64,000 bases of DNA from JAKVBK01 sp022447275 (GTDB lineage: Bacteria > Pseudomonadota > Alphaproteobacteria > Rhodobacterales > Rhodobacteraceae), in contig CP138932.1 of assembly GCA_047125605.1 (NCBI GenBank), positions 1,736,001-1,800,000 on the forward strand, read 5' to 3'. The notes beneath the pieces are model-generated. The model ran no database searches, had not been told where the DNA came from, and saw only the letters and a list, made by a program, of their open reading frames with translations. Below, in pieces: positions 8,926 through 17,915 of the stretch. A program made the position numbers and the translations under genes. The stretch's first letter is position 1; every line of letters begins with the position of its first letter.

Positions 8926-9891
8926 ATGAAAAGAATTGCGTTTGCCTCCGCGCTCGCCCTCGGCGCTGCCGGAGCAACCTCCGCTGCTGCCGACTGCGGC
9001 GAGGTTTCAATCACCGAAATGGACTGGGCCTCTTCGGCCGTGGTCACCTACGTGTCCAAGTTTCTGATGGAGCAGGGCTATGGCTGCACCGTGCAGGTCG
9101 TGCCGTCCTCCACAACGCCTGCCGTTGCCTCCCTCGCAGAAACCGGTGAGCCCGATCTGGTGACAGAGCTTTGGGCAGCCTACACCCCTGCCTATTTCGA
9201 CCTCAAGGAACAGGGCAAGGTTGTCGAACTCGCCAATGTGCTGGTTGATGGCGGTGTTGAGGGCTGGTGGATCCCGCAATATCTTGCGGAAGAGCATCCC
9301 GAACTGACGACCATCGACGGCATCCTCGCGAACCCCGAATTGGTTGGCGGCCGCTTCCATGACTGCCCTGACGGGTGGGGATGTAACTTCACAAACAACT
9401 CCAATCTGAAGGCCTCAGGCCTGCTGGATGCGGGTATCGAACGGTTCCAGCACGGCTCCGGCGAAACGCTGGCCACGGCGATCGCCGCAGCCTACGAGGA
9501 CAAGGCCCCTTGGTTCGGCTATTACTGGGCACCCACATCGGTGCTGGGCAGCTACCCGATGGTGCAGGTCGACATGGGCCCGTACAATGAGGAAGCCCAC
9601 ACCTGCAACGTCAAGGATGACTGCCCCACGCCTGCGATGTCGTCCTATCCCACGGCCATCGTGTTGACCGTAGCCACCACAAGCTTTGCCAATGAAGAGC
9701 CTGAAATCGCCGAGTTGATGAGCAAGGTGACCTTCACCAATGCCCAGATGGGCGAAATCCTGGCTTGGCAGGAAGCACAGGGTGCCTCCTATGAAGAAGC
9801 GGCCGTGTATTTCTTGTCCAACTACCCCGAAACATGGGGCGCATGGCTCAATGATGCGGCCCGCGACAAGCTTTCGGCGCTGCTGGAGTAA
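8926..9891 (+). CDS. Glycine betaine/proline-type ABC transporter, substrate-binding protein (OpuAC-like)
   Basis: 321 residues with a cleavable signal peptide (residues 1-22, ending TSAAA) and the OpuAC/ProX fold. Several aromatic segments expected of a quaternary-amine cage are visible (EMDWASSAVV, ELWAAYTPAYFD, GWWIPQYL, WFGYYWAPTS). It should capture a betaine-like ligand in the periplasm. It is first of a three-gene operon with a permease and an ATPase, separated from them by a strong hairpin. The ligand cannot be read from sequence; glycine betaine, choline, carnitine or DMSP-like compounds are all possible. The neighbouring BKACE suggests uptake for catabolism rather than only osmoprotection. 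Confidence 0.82.
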   Translation: MKRIAFASALALGAAGATSAAADCGEVSITEMDWASSAVVTYVSKFLMEQGYGCTVQVVPSSTTPAVASLAETGEPDLVTELWAAYTPAYFDLKEQGKVVELANVLVDGGVEGWWIPQYLAEEHPELTTIDGILANPELVGGRFHDCPDGWGCNFTNNSNLKASGLLDAGIERFQHGSGETLATAIAAAYEDKAPWFGYYWAPTSVLGSYPMVQVDMGPYNEEAHTCNVKDDCPTPAMSSYPTAIVLTVATTSFANEEPEIAELMSKVTFTNAQMGEILAWQEAQGASYEEAAVYFLSNYPETWGAWLNDAARDKLSALLE

Positions 9892-9942
9892 GCTGGAAAC
9901 ATCTGTCGCAAAAGACAGCGCCTGTCACCCTGACAGCGCAAC

Positions 9943-9973
9943 GGGTGCCCCCCGAACGTGGGGGCACCCTTTT
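9943..9973 (+). terminator. Strong intercistronic hairpin with T-run after the binding-protein gene
   Basis: A perfect 10-bp stem, 9943-9952 (GGGTGCCCCC) with 9960-9969 (GGGGGCACCC), loop of 7, followed by TTTT. It sits between the binding-protein gene and the permease gene. Such structures usually give partial termination or protect the upstream mRNA so that binding protein is made in excess. Confidence 0.75.
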
Positions 9974-10016
9974 ACAAACAGGCCAAATCCGACGGCACGA
10001 CACGGGGGGATGGTAG

Positions 10017-11051
10017 ATGGCTCGATACGAAGAGGTGTTCGACGCGCTCGGATTGCGGGAGTGGTGCGACGCGAACAAGACCGATGCACCCATGTCCATG
10101 GCCCAGCTTCTTGCCCAGACGCAAGGGGATGACGCCGCCGCAGAAACCGAAGGGCTGCCGTTTCCGTCGCTCGATGTGATGCATGAAGCCTGCGCTGCAA
10201 TCGGCCAGACGCGCGATCTCACAGAAGGGCTGGAACAGGGGTTTCTCGCGATCCGCGGCGAACTCAAGTTTGTGCTTGATCCGGTTACTCAGCCCCTCAG
10301 CTGGCTGTTGGACGGCGCCCTGTTCGTCTTTGAAAGCGCACCTTGGTGGTTGATGATCCCGGCGCTGATCCTTGTCAGCTGGTTTGTCAGCAAATCCCGT
10401 GCGGTCACTGCCTTCGTGGCCATCGTGCTGCTCTTCTTTTCGCTCATTGATCACTATGACGTGGCGATGCAAACGCTGGCCATCGTGTTTGTTTGTACGG
10501 GATTGTCTGTGGTGATCGGGGTGCCGGTCGGGATCGGAATGTCACGCTCCAACACGGCACAAAGGTTGATCGTGCCCCTGCTCGATCTTCTGCAAACACT
10601 GCCAACCTTCGTCTATCTGATCCCCCTTATTTTCCTGTTCTCCGTCACGGAGTCAAAATTGTACGGGATCGCGATCATCCTCTACGCTATCGTGCCGGTG
10701 ATCCGCCTGACAGATCTGGGCATCCGCCTCGTCGACAAGGATGTGATCGAGGCGGCTGATGCGTTCGGCATGACCTCGCGGCAAAAACTGACGCGGGTCC
10801 AACTGCCGCTGGCGCTACCCAACATCATGGCCGGCGTGAACCAGACGATCATGATGAGCCTTGCGATGGTGGTCATTGCCTCGTTGGTTTCAGCCCCGGG
10901 CCTTGGCGTGCTTGTCCTGCGCGGCATTCGCAATCTTGAACTGGGCGTCGGCATCGTGGCCGGCCTCGGCATCGTTTTGCTGGCCGTCATCCTGGATCGG
11001 GTGTCCAAGGCGGCCCTGTCGCGGGTCGACAAGCAGCGCAACGCGCATTGA
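10017..11051 (+). CDS. Glycine betaine/proline-type ABC transporter, permease (ProW/OpuAB-like)
   Basis: 344 residues. A long hydrophilic N-terminal part (about 1-95) precedes the membrane domain, a feature of ProW-type permeases. The binding-protein-dependent transport motif is visible in DVIEAADAFGMTSRQKLTRV (EAA loop) followed by LPLALPNIMAGVNQ. Transmembrane segments follow residues 105-150 and onwards to the C-terminus. It pairs with the binding protein upstream and the ATPase that starts 14 bases downstream. Confidence 0.85.
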   Translation: MARYEEVFDALGLREWCDANKTDAPMSMAQLLAQTQGDDAAAETEGLPFPSLDVMHEACAAIGQTRDLTEGLEQGFLAIRGELKFVLDPVTQPLSWLLDGALFVFESAPWWLMIPALILVSWFVSKSRAVTAFVAIVLLFFSLIDHYDVAMQTLAIVFVCTGLSVVIGVPVGIGMSRSNTAQRLIVPLLDLLQTLPTFVYLIPLIFLFSVTESKLYGIAIILYAIVPVIRLTDLGIRLVDKDVIEAADAFGMTSRQKLTRVQLPLALPNIMAGVNQTIMMSLAMVVIASLVSAPGLGVLVLRGIRNLELGVGIVAGLGIVLLAVILDRVSKAALSRVDKQRNAH

Positions 11052-11064
11052 GGAAGACGGCAGC

Positions 11065-12126
11065 ATGACACAAGACACCCCCGCCCAGCCCAAGGTTTCG
11101 ATCCGGGGCCTTTTCAAGATCTTCGGGCCCACTGACACCGAGATGCTTGAGCTGGTGCAAAATGGCATGGACAAGGCAACGCTGTTGGAAAAGCACAGCC
11201 ATGTACTGGGCTTGCAAGACATCAACGTGGATATGCAAGCGGGCGAAATCACGGTGATCATGGGGCTGTCAGGCTCCGGCAAATCCACTCTGATCCGCCA
11301 CCTCAACCGCCTGATCGAACCCACCGCAGGGGAAATCCTCGTCGATGGGCAAGACGTCATGGGCCTCGATGCCGCAAAGCTGCGCCGCCTGCGCCAGGAA
11401 AAGATGGCGATGGTCTTTCAGAAGTTTGCTCTGCTGCCCCACAAGACCGTTCTGCAAAATGCAGAGATGCCGCTCTCGGTGCGCGGTGTCGATACCGCCA
11501 CCCAAACCACCGAGGCCCGCAAATGGCTGAAGCGGGTGGGCCTGGAAGGCTTTGAGGAGCGCTTTCCCGCACAATTGTCCGGCGGCATGCAGCAGCGCGT
11601 GGGCATAGCGCGGGCGCTGACGGCCAACACGGATATCATGTTGATGGACGAGGCCTTCTCCGCCCTCGATCCCCTCATCCGCACCGATATGCAAGACCTG
11701 CTGTTGGAGCTTCAAAAAGAGCTTGAGAAGACGATCATCTTTATCACCCACGATCTGGATGAGGCCCTGAAACTGGCGGATCACCTCGTGATCTTGAAGG
11801 ATGGCGCAATTGTGCAGCAAGGCGAGCCGCAGCATATCTTGCTCAATCCGTGCGACCCCTACATCGAAGACTTTGTCAGCGACATCAATCGCGCCCGGGT
11901 TTTGCGCGTGCGCTCTGTCATGTCGGCGCTGACGGCCGAACAGTTTGACGGTGATATCGAAGCAGGCAGCACCCTCGAGCGCTTGATCAGCATGTCGGAC
12001 GGGGACACCAACCATGTCTATCGCGTCATGCAGGATGGAGAAGCGGTTGGCCAACTGGACATGAAGGATCTCGTTAAGGCGCTCGTTCCGCGCAGTTCCA
12101 GCAATGAAGGCGCGCGTGTCGCCTGA
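11065..12126 (+). CDS. Glycine betaine/proline-type ABC transporter, ATP-binding protein (ProV/OpuAA-like)
   Basis: 353 residues. Walker A (GLSGSGKST), ABC signature (LSGGMQQR) and Walker B (DIMLMDEAFSALDP) are all present, and the N-terminal extension ending in the LEKHSHVLGLQDINV-type segment is characteristic of ProV/OpuAA. The C-terminus carries a CBS-like regulatory region of roughly 80 residues, probably used for ionic-strength or nucleotide sensing. It is the last gene of the transporter operon. Confidence 0.88.
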   Translation: MTQDTPAQPKVSIRGLFKIFGPTDTEMLELVQNGMDKATLLEKHSHVLGLQDINVDMQAGEITVIMGLSGSGKSTLIRHLNRLIEPTAGEILVDGQDVMGLDAAKLRRLRQEKMAMVFQKFALLPHKTVLQNAEMPLSVRGVDTATQTTEARKWLKRVGLEGFEERFPAQLSGGMQQRVGIARALTANTDIMLMDEAFSALDPLIRTDMQDLLLELQKELEKTIIFITHDLDEALKLADHLVILKDGAIVQQGEPQHILLNPCDPYIEDFVSDINRARVLRVRSVMSALTAEQFDGDIEAGSTLERLISMSDGDTNHVYRVMQDGEAVGQLDMKDLVKALVPRSSSNEGARVA

Positions 12127-12292
12127 CGGGCCTGCCCTTTCAATCGAGCAGCCCCCCTGCGGCGCGCAAAATAGCCCCGATGCAACAGGGCCACGCAGAT
12201 CCTCCCAAGCGATCGGGGTGGCTGTCAATCATGGGGCTGCATGACTAGGGTGCGTGCAACGCTACCACGCAGGCCCAAGGGAGGCCCTCTTT

Positions 12293-12730
12293 ATGCCAAC
12301 CATCATGCTCCTTAATGGCCCCAACCTGAATCTGCTCGGCCAGCGCCAGCCAGATATCTACGGCCATGAAACGTTGGCAGACGTGCTGGCCCTATGTGAA
12401 AGCGCGGCCAGCCCCGGCTTTGATATCCGCGCGGAGCAATCAAACCATGAAGGCCATCTGGTCGACTGGATCCAGGAAGCGCGTGAAAGCTGCTGCGGGA
12501 TCATCATCAACCCGGGCGGATTTACCCACACCTCGATCGCGATTCTCGATGCGCTGCACGCCTTTGAGGGCCCCGTGATGGAGGTGCATATAAGCCAGGT
12601 GCATAAGCGCGAGACATTCCGCCACCATTCCTATGTGTCTCTGCGGGCTGACGGGGTTCTTATCGGGCTTGGCATTGAAGGCTATGCGGCGGCCACACGG
12701 CAGATCTGTCAGCTGGTGGGCCCGCAGTAG
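12293..12730 (+). CDS. aroQ: 3-dehydroquinate dehydratase, type II
   Basis: 145 residues matching the type II dehydroquinase length. The start motif LLNGPNLNLLGQRQPDIYG contains the conserved Asn and Tyr-loop region, INPGGFTHTS the substrate-phosphate loop and EVHISQVHKRE the conserved histidine region. It catalyses the third step of the shikimate pathway, or the equivalent step of quinate use. The ATG at 12293 has a GGGAGG site. It is separate from other aro genes here; a TRAP transporter and oxidase follow 1.4 kb downstream, so a role in quinate or shikimate catabolism is possible but not shown. Confidence 0.92.
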   Translation: MPTIMLLNGPNLNLLGQRQPDIYGHETLADVLALCESAASPGFDIRAEQSNHEGHLVDWIQEARESCCGIIINPGGFTHTSIAILDALHAFEGPVMEVHISQVHKRETFRHHSYVSLRADGVLIGLGIEGYAAATRQICQLVGPQ

Positions 12731-12785
12731 CGCCGCAACAAAGCGGATGCCATCCACACATGTCTTTCAAGCATGGCGGACCGGA

Positions 12786-13526
12786 TTAAGGCTGGCGCGC
12801 CGTGCGATCGGCTGGGAAAACGCGGGGGGAGAGCCCGGCGTGAAACCATTGCAAATAGGTATAGATCGAGAAAACGGGCAACCCTGTGGCGGCGCGGATG
12901 TCCGACGCATAGGGCACCATGTTGGTGCATTCCAACACGATGGCGCCCAGATCAGGATGTGCCGCAACCAGCGCCTTGGCCGCGTTCACATTGTCAACGC
13001 GGGCCCGCGCCACGTCCAAGCTTGGCTGATCGGTCAGAATCTGAGTGGTGAAATACGCGGTCTCTGCCGTGCCCTGGACGGGCGTATCTGGCGCAATGCC
13101 AATCCGAGACAGCAGATCAGGACGCAGGCTCTGCGCCGAAATCGTGAGGATGCCAACCTTGCGCCCCTTGGGCAGGGTCTGCGCAATTGACGGCACCTGC
13201 AGGAGGGCTGACGTGGCCACAGGCACCCCAAGTGCCGCGCGCAGATGCGTTTGAAAGGGGGCCATAAACCCGCAACTGGTGGCAATCCCATCGCAGCCCT
13301 GCGCCACTAATGCCTGCCCAGCCGCGATGAAATCCTCCAAAAGGTCTGTGCCAACCTCCCCATGCACCACGGCATCCGCTGTTGCCGCCGACACCACGCG
13401 GTACTGAACGGGGAAGGGCCAGGTGGCGGCATTGCCGATATCCCCCGGGATCCGGGGAAAGCGTGTTTGCAGCATCAAGATGCCGAGACATGCCGCGCGG
13501 CCTTCGCGATCGTCTTGATGGGTCAT
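12786..13526 (-). CDS. Aspartate/glutamate/hydantoin racemase-like protein
   Basis: 246 residues with two cysteine-bearing active-site motifs typical of the Asp/Glu racemase superfamily: IATSCGFMAPFQ (about residue 83) and IVLECTNMVPYA (about residue 195). Members racemise acidic amino acids or hydantoins, or act as arylmalonate decarboxylase or maleate isomerase, so the exact reaction is open. The ATG at 13526 is preferred to a TTG two codons upstream because of the GGAAAGGG ribosome-binding site. It is divergent from an FAD-dependent amino-acid oxidase and TRAP operon, consistent with D-amino-acid metabolism. Confidence 0.7.
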   Translation of the reverse strand: MTHQDDREGRAACLGILMLQTRFPRIPGDIGNAATWPFPVQYRVVSAATADAVVHGEVGTDLLEDFIAAGQALVAQGCDGIATSCGFMAPFQTHLRAALGVPVATSALLQVPSIAQTLPKGRKVGILTISAQSLRPDLLSRIGIAPDTPVQGTAETAYFTTQILTDQPSLDVARARVDNVNAAKALVAAHPDLGAIVLECTNMVPYASDIRAATGLPVFSIYTYLQWFHAGLSPRVFPADRTARQP

Positions 13527-13736
13527 GCACAATGCCCTTTCCTGCCCAAACCTGCGTCAGCACCGTCCTCTGCAGCCTTGCAACGGCAAGCTTACACGTC
13601 TTTGCCCCTTCGCACAGACCGCCGACGCCCCAAAGAGGCATTGGTAAAATTTGAAATAAGAAAATCCTTGATCGCGCTTTTGGAAAGGTGAACGCTGTGC
13701 TGGGGGGGACAACCGGAGGCATCTATCGTTCAGAAC

Positions 13737-14966
13737 GTGATCATAGCAGGAGCAGGGATTGTCGGGATCTCAACCGGTTTGTGGCTGCGCCGCATGTCGG
13801 ATGCCCACGTGACAATCGTTGATCGCCTGCCCCCCGGTGAAGGGACGTCCCATGGCAACGCAGGGGTGCTCGCTGCCTGCTCGGTGGCGCCGGTCACGGC
13901 ACCCGGCCTTGTCAAAAAGGCTCCGCATATGGTGATGAACCCGGATTTCCCGCTGTTTGTACGCTGGGGGTATGTGCCAAAACTCTTGCCCTGGTTGCGC
14001 AAATACCTGTCGCACGCCAACGACGCGGATACGCGCCGGATCGCCGCGAGCCTGACAGATATCATTGGCGATGCGGTGCACCAGCACCAAGCATTGGTCG
14101 CCGGAACCGGCCTCGAGAAGTGGGTTCAGCTATCCGATTATTCCTTCGCCTACACCGACAGGGCCGCTTTTGAACGCGATGCCTACACCTGGGATGTGCG
14201 GGCCGCCAACGGCTTTGTGCCCACGTTGCTCGAAGGCCCCGACCTGCGCGCGCGAGAACCGAACCTCTCCCCCGAGATCGGGCTTTTGGCGACAATGTCG
14301 GATCATGGCTATGTGCGGGATCCGGGCGGGTATGTGAAAGCCCTGGCCGAGGCTTTTACGGATGCGGGCGGACACATTCTGCAGGCCGAGATCAAGGATT
14401 TCGAGATCACCGCAGAGCACGTCACTGCCGTTCTGACAGACACTGGCCGGCTGCCCTGTGACAGCGCCGTGCTGGCAACCGGGGTCTGGTCCAAGCCGCT
14501 GATGGCGAAACTGGGCCTCACCATCCCGCTTGAGACCGAACGGGGCTATCACATCATCTTTGAAAACGCCGAAAATGGCCCCTCCCACCCGATCATGGTG
14601 TCCACGGGCAAGTTTGTTGCCACACCGATGGCCGCCGGGGTGCGCTGCGCGGGCATCCTCGAATTCGGGGGGCTCAAGGCAGGCCCGAACCGCAAGGCCT
14701 TCGATCTGCTGCGGCGACAGACAAAGGCCGCGTTTCCCGCCATGACATGGGGGCAGGAAATCGAGTGGCAGGGCCATCGGCCAGCCCCATCCGACAGCCT
14801 GCCCCTGATCGGCGAAATCCGTACCAGCGGCATCTACACTGCCTTCGGGCACCACCATATCGGCCTGACCGGCGGACCGAAAACCGGCCGGATGCTGGCA
14901 GCCCTGCTGGCGGACAAGCCGCCCAATATCGATCTCGCCAGATTCAGTCCGATGCGCTTCGCATAA
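13737..14966 (+). CDS. FAD-dependent oxidoreductase, D-amino-acid dehydrogenase (DadA/DAO) family
   Basis: About 409 residues. The ADP-binding GAGIVGISTGLWL motif is at the extreme N-terminus and the C-terminal FAD contact GHHHIGLTGGPKTG is present. Members oxidise D-amino acids, glycine, sarcosine or related N-compounds. The start is uncertain: the annotated GTG at 13737 places only two residues before the dinucleotide motif, and the clear GGAGG site (13715-13719) is 17 bases upstream, which suits a start near 13725 where only a rare ATC codon is in frame. It is followed 58 bases later by a TRAP transporter, so it probably oxidises what that system imports. Confidence 0.78.
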   Translation: MIIAGAGIVGISTGLWLRRMSDAHVTIVDRLPPGEGTSHGNAGVLAACSVAPVTAPGLVKKAPHMVMNPDFPLFVRWGYVPKLLPWLRKYLSHANDADTRRIAASLTDIIGDAVHQHQALVAGTGLEKWVQLSDYSFAYTDRAAFERDAYTWDVRAANGFVPTLLEGPDLRAREPNLSPEIGLLATMSDHGYVRDPGGYVKALAEAFTDAGGHILQAEIKDFEITAEHVTAVLTDTGRLPCDSAVLATGVWSKPLMAKLGLTIPLETERGYHIIFENAENGPSHPIMVSTGKFVATPMAAGVRCAGILEFGGLKAGPNRKAFDLLRRQTKAAFPAMTWGQEIEWQGHRPAPSDSLPLIGEIRTSGIYTAFGHHHIGLTGGPKTGRMLAALLADKPPNIDLARFSPMRFA

Positions 14967-15024
14967 CAGGCCAAAATCACAGACGCCGGCCCACCGGCGC
15001 GCCCACCAACAAGGAGGAAAAGAA

Positions 15025-16002
15025 ATGACCACAGTGAAAATGACGCTGGCCGCACTGGCCACCACAGCCTTGACCGCCCTGCCCGCGACAGCAGGCGAAA
15101 AATGGGATATGCCGATGGCCTATTCCGGCTCAAACTTCCACTCCGTCACCGGGGCCGAGTTCGCCAAATGCGTGACCACCGGCACAGGCGGCGACATCGA
15201 GATCACCACCCATCCCGGAGGCTCCCTGTTTGCAGGTGCCGATATCAAGCGCGCCATCCAGACAGGGCAAGTGCCGATTGGCGAACGTCTGCTGTCAGGA
15301 CACCAGAATGAAAGCGCTGTATTCGGCTGGGACTCGGTTCCGTTTTTGGTGTCGTCCTTCGATGAGCATGACAAGCTCTATGCAGTGGCCAAGCCCGAGG
15401 TGGAAAAGGTGCTCGCAGATCAGAATCTGACGCTGCTCTATTCCGTGCCATGGCCGCCCCAAGGCCTGTATTTCCGTGACGAAGTGCAGACGATGGATGA
15501 TATGAAGGGCGTCAAGTTCCGCAGCTACAACAACGCCACATCCCGCCTTGCCGAATTGACGGGCATGCTGCCGGTTACCATCGAGGCCGCAGAAATCAGC
15601 CAAGCTTTCGCCACCGGTGTTGCAGACTCAATGGTGTCATCAGGGGCCACAGGATATGATCGCAAGGTGTGGGAAAGCCTGAACTATTTCTACACGGTCG
15701 ATGCCTGGCTGCCGCGCAATTACATCATGGTGAATTCCAGCGTCTGGGATGGCGTCTCCGACAGCAACAAGAACGTCATTCAGGCCTGCGCCGACATGGC
15801 GGAATATGCGGGAACATGGCGCGCCAAAGAATATACCGGCTTCACCATGGCAGGCCTGGCTGCAGGCGGCATGACCGTTGAGCCCGTCAACGATGCCGTG
15901 ATGGCTGGCCTCAAGGAAGTGGGCGCCACCATGACCGCCGAATGGCTGGAAGCTGCTGGAGACACCGGCGCCGCGATCGTCGACGGCTTTAAGGCCGAGT
16001 AA
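15025..16002 (+). CDS. TRAP transporter substrate-binding protein (DctP family)
   Basis: 325 residues with a signal peptide (1-23, ending PATAG) and the DctP fold. A conserved arginine region that in this family contacts a ligand carboxylate is visible at GVKFRSYNNATSRLAE, with the second domain motif ATGVADSMVSSGATG downstream. The start ATG at 15025 follows an AAGGAGG site. The ligand is likely a carboxylated small molecule; the adjacent FAD amino-acid oxidase and divergent racemase suggest an amino- or imino-acid, but nothing in the sequence fixes it. Confidence 0.85.
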   Translation: MTTVKMTLAALATTALTALPATAGEKWDMPMAYSGSNFHSVTGAEFAKCVTTGTGGDIEITTHPGGSLFAGADIKRAIQTGQVPIGERLLSGHQNESAVFGWDSVPFLVSSFDEHDKLYAVAKPEVEKVLADQNLTLLYSVPWPPQGLYFRDEVQTMDDMKGVKFRSYNNATSRLAELTGMLPVTIEAAEISQAFATGVADSMVSSGATGYDRKVWESLNYFYTVDAWLPRNYIMVNSSVWDGVSDSNKNVIQACADMAEYAGTWRAKEYTGFTMAGLAAGGMTVEPVNDAVMAGLKEVGATMTAEWLEAAGDTGAAIVDGFKAE

Positions 16003-16014
16003 GACACCACGCTG

Positions 16015-16048
16015 GCCGGGGCGGGGCACAGGCTGCGCCCCGGCTTTT
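16015..16048 (+). terminator. Intercistronic terminator-like hairpin between dctP and dctQ
   Basis: A perfect 9-bp stem, 16015-16023 (GCCGGGGCG) with 16036-16044 (CGCCCCGGC), loop of 12, followed by TTTT. It probably causes partial termination so that binding protein exceeds the membrane subunits. Confidence 0.7.
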
Positions 16049-16077
16049 CTACACATGTTCAGGGCGGGGTCAGACCG

Positions 16078-16599
16078 ATGGGTGCTGTGCGCAGGTTCCT
16101 CGATTTTCTCTACCAGGCATCGGGCGTGATGGCGGCCCTGTGCCTGAATGCAATCCTTGGTTTGATCGTGCTCCAGATGCTGGCCCGCTGGACCGGTGAA
16201 GTGTTTCCGGGCGCGCCCAACTACGCCGGCTATGCCATGGCGGCTGCCAGCTTTTTTGCCTTTGCCAATGCCCTCGCCCACGGCGCCCATATCCGGGTGT
16301 CGATCTTGTTGAACGCGGTTCCGCCGCGGGTGAAATGGCTGCTGGATATGTGGTGCTTTGGGCTTGGCGCCGCGATTGCAGGATATTTTACCTACTATGC
16401 CAGCACGTTTGTATACTGGTCCTGGAAATTCAAAGATGTGAGCCAGGGACAGGACGCCACCGCCCTGTGGATCCCGCAATCCGTAATGATTATCGGCGGC
16501 GGCCTGCTGACCCTGTGCCTTCTGGACAATTTCTTCCACCTCCTGCTGCGGGGCGAACATCGGATCGTGCGCGATACGGTGGGCAGCAATGCGGAGTAA
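16078..16599 (+). CDS. TRAP transporter small permease subunit (DctQ family)
   Basis: 173 residues, four predicted membrane helices, with the typical first helix followed by an LARWTGEVFPGAPNYAGYAM segment, FFAFANALAHGAHIRVSILL in the middle and the last helix near ALWIPQSVMIIGGGLLTL. It is the DctQ partner that links the binding protein with the large permease. It lies between dctP and dctM and ends 6 bases before dctM. Confidence 0.85.
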   Translation: MGAVRRFLDFLYQASGVMAALCLNAILGLIVLQMLARWTGEVFPGAPNYAGYAMAAASFFAFANALAHGAHIRVSILLNAVPPRVKWLLDMWCFGLGAAIAGYFTYYASTFVYWSWKFKDVSQGQDATALWIPQSVMIIGGGLLTLCLLDNFFHLLLRGEHRIVRDTVGSNAE

Positions 16600-16605
16600 C
16601 CGGGC

Positions 16606-17913
16606 ATGACCGAAATCTACGCGATCACGATCTTCCTGTTCGTTCTGTTCTTCCTGCTGGGCACCGGTGTTTGGGTCGGGCTGGCTCTGATGGGGGTAGC
16701 CTGGGTGGGGATGGAATTGTTCACCAATCGCCCCGTAGGCGATGCGATGGTCACAACCATTTGGGCCTCGTCCTCCAGTTGGACCCTGACCGCACTGCCC
16801 CTATTCATATGGATGGGCGAGATCCTGTTCCGCACTCGCCTGTCCGAAGACATGTTTCGAGGCCTCTCGCCTTGGCTGGCGCGGCTTCCGGGCGGGTTGG
16901 TGCATACCAATATTGTGGGCTGCACAGTCTTTGCGGCCGTCTCGGGATCATCAGCAGCGACGCTGACCACCGTGGGCAAAATGTCGATCCCTGAGTTGCG
17001 GGCCCGCGACTATCCCGAACGTGTCGTGATCGGCACCCTCGCCGGAGCCGCCACGCTAGGACTGATGATACCGCCCTCGCTGGCGCTGATCGTCTATGGG
17101 GTCACCGTAAATGAAAGCATTACGCAGCTGTTTTTTGCGGGCGTGCTGCCCGGGCTTTGTCTGGCGCTGATGTTTATGGGCTATGTGGCGATCTATTCGA
17201 TGGTGTCACGGCACTGGAACCCAAAGCAAGAACGCGGGATGCCCTTTGCCGAGAAGCTGCGCAACTCCCGCTATCTGATCCCCGTTTTGCTGCTGATCTT
17301 CGTCGTGATCGGGTCGATGTATGCTGGCTATGCCACCGCCACAGAGGCCGCTGCGATTGGCGTGATCGGGGCGCTGGTGCTTGCGGCCTCGCAGGGCTCT
17401 TTGAACTGGGGCACGTTCAGCGCAAGCCTGATGGGCGCGACACGCACCTCGGCCATGATCGCGCTCATCCTGGCGGGCGCCGCATTCCTGAAGCTGGCCA
17501 TGGGCTTTACCGGCCTGCCACGGGCCCTTGCGGATGGGATTGCCACGATGGAGTTATCCCGGTTTGAGCTGCTGATGGCGCTGTTGGTTTTCTACATCGT
17601 GCTCGGCATGTTCCTCGACGGGATTTCTTCGGTGGTGCTGACCATGGCCGTCGTAGAGCCGATGGTGCGCGACGCCGGCATCGACCTGATCTGGTTTGGC
17701 ATTTTCGTGGTTGTCGTCGTCGAGATGGCGCAGATCACCCCACCGATCGGCTTTAACCTGTTTGTGCTGCAAGGCATGACAGAGCATGAGATGGGGTATA
17801 TCACCCGCGCTGCCCTGCCGATGTTTCTGATCATGGTGCTGATGTGCTTCATCCTGATCTGGCTGCCGGATCTTGCCCTGTGGCTGCCTGAAACCATGCG
17901 AAACCGCCCCTAG
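16606..17913 (+). CDS. TRAP transporter large permease subunit (DctM family)
   Basis: 435 residues and about 12 membrane helices, the normal DctM size. Conserved features include the AAVSGSSAATLTTVGKMSIP segment, LMIPPSLALIVYGV and the C-terminal QITPPIGFNLFVLQG. It forms the sodium-driven translocation channel together with DctQ. The start at 16606 is 6 bases after dctQ and the next gene begins 2 bases after its stop, so all are in one operon. Confidence 0.9.
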   Translation: MTEIYAITIFLFVLFFLLGTGVWVGLALMGVAWVGMELFTNRPVGDAMVTTIWASSSSWTLTALPLFIWMGEILFRTRLSEDMFRGLSPWLARLPGGLVHTNIVGCTVFAAVSGSSAATLTTVGKMSIPELRARDYPERVVIGTLAGAATLGLMIPPSLALIVYGVTVNESITQLFFAGVLPGLCLALMFMGYVAIYSMVSRHWNPKQERGMPFAEKLRNSRYLIPVLLLIFVVIGSMYAGYATATEAAAIGVIGALVLAASQGSLNWGTFSASLMGATRTSAMIALILAGAAFLKLAMGFTGLPRALADGIATMELSRFELLMALLVFYIVLGMFLDGISSVVLTMAVVEPMVRDAGIDLIWFGIFVVVVVEMAQITPPIGFNLFVLQGMTEHEMGYITRAALPMFLIMVLMCFILIWLPDLALWLPETMRNRP

Positions 17914-17915
17914 AC

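Noticed and set aside
8486..9010. Minus-strand frame of 174 codons in the BKACE/ABC divergent region
   Set aside because: Arg-rich, overlaps both flanking gene starts, no ribosome-binding site or similarity.
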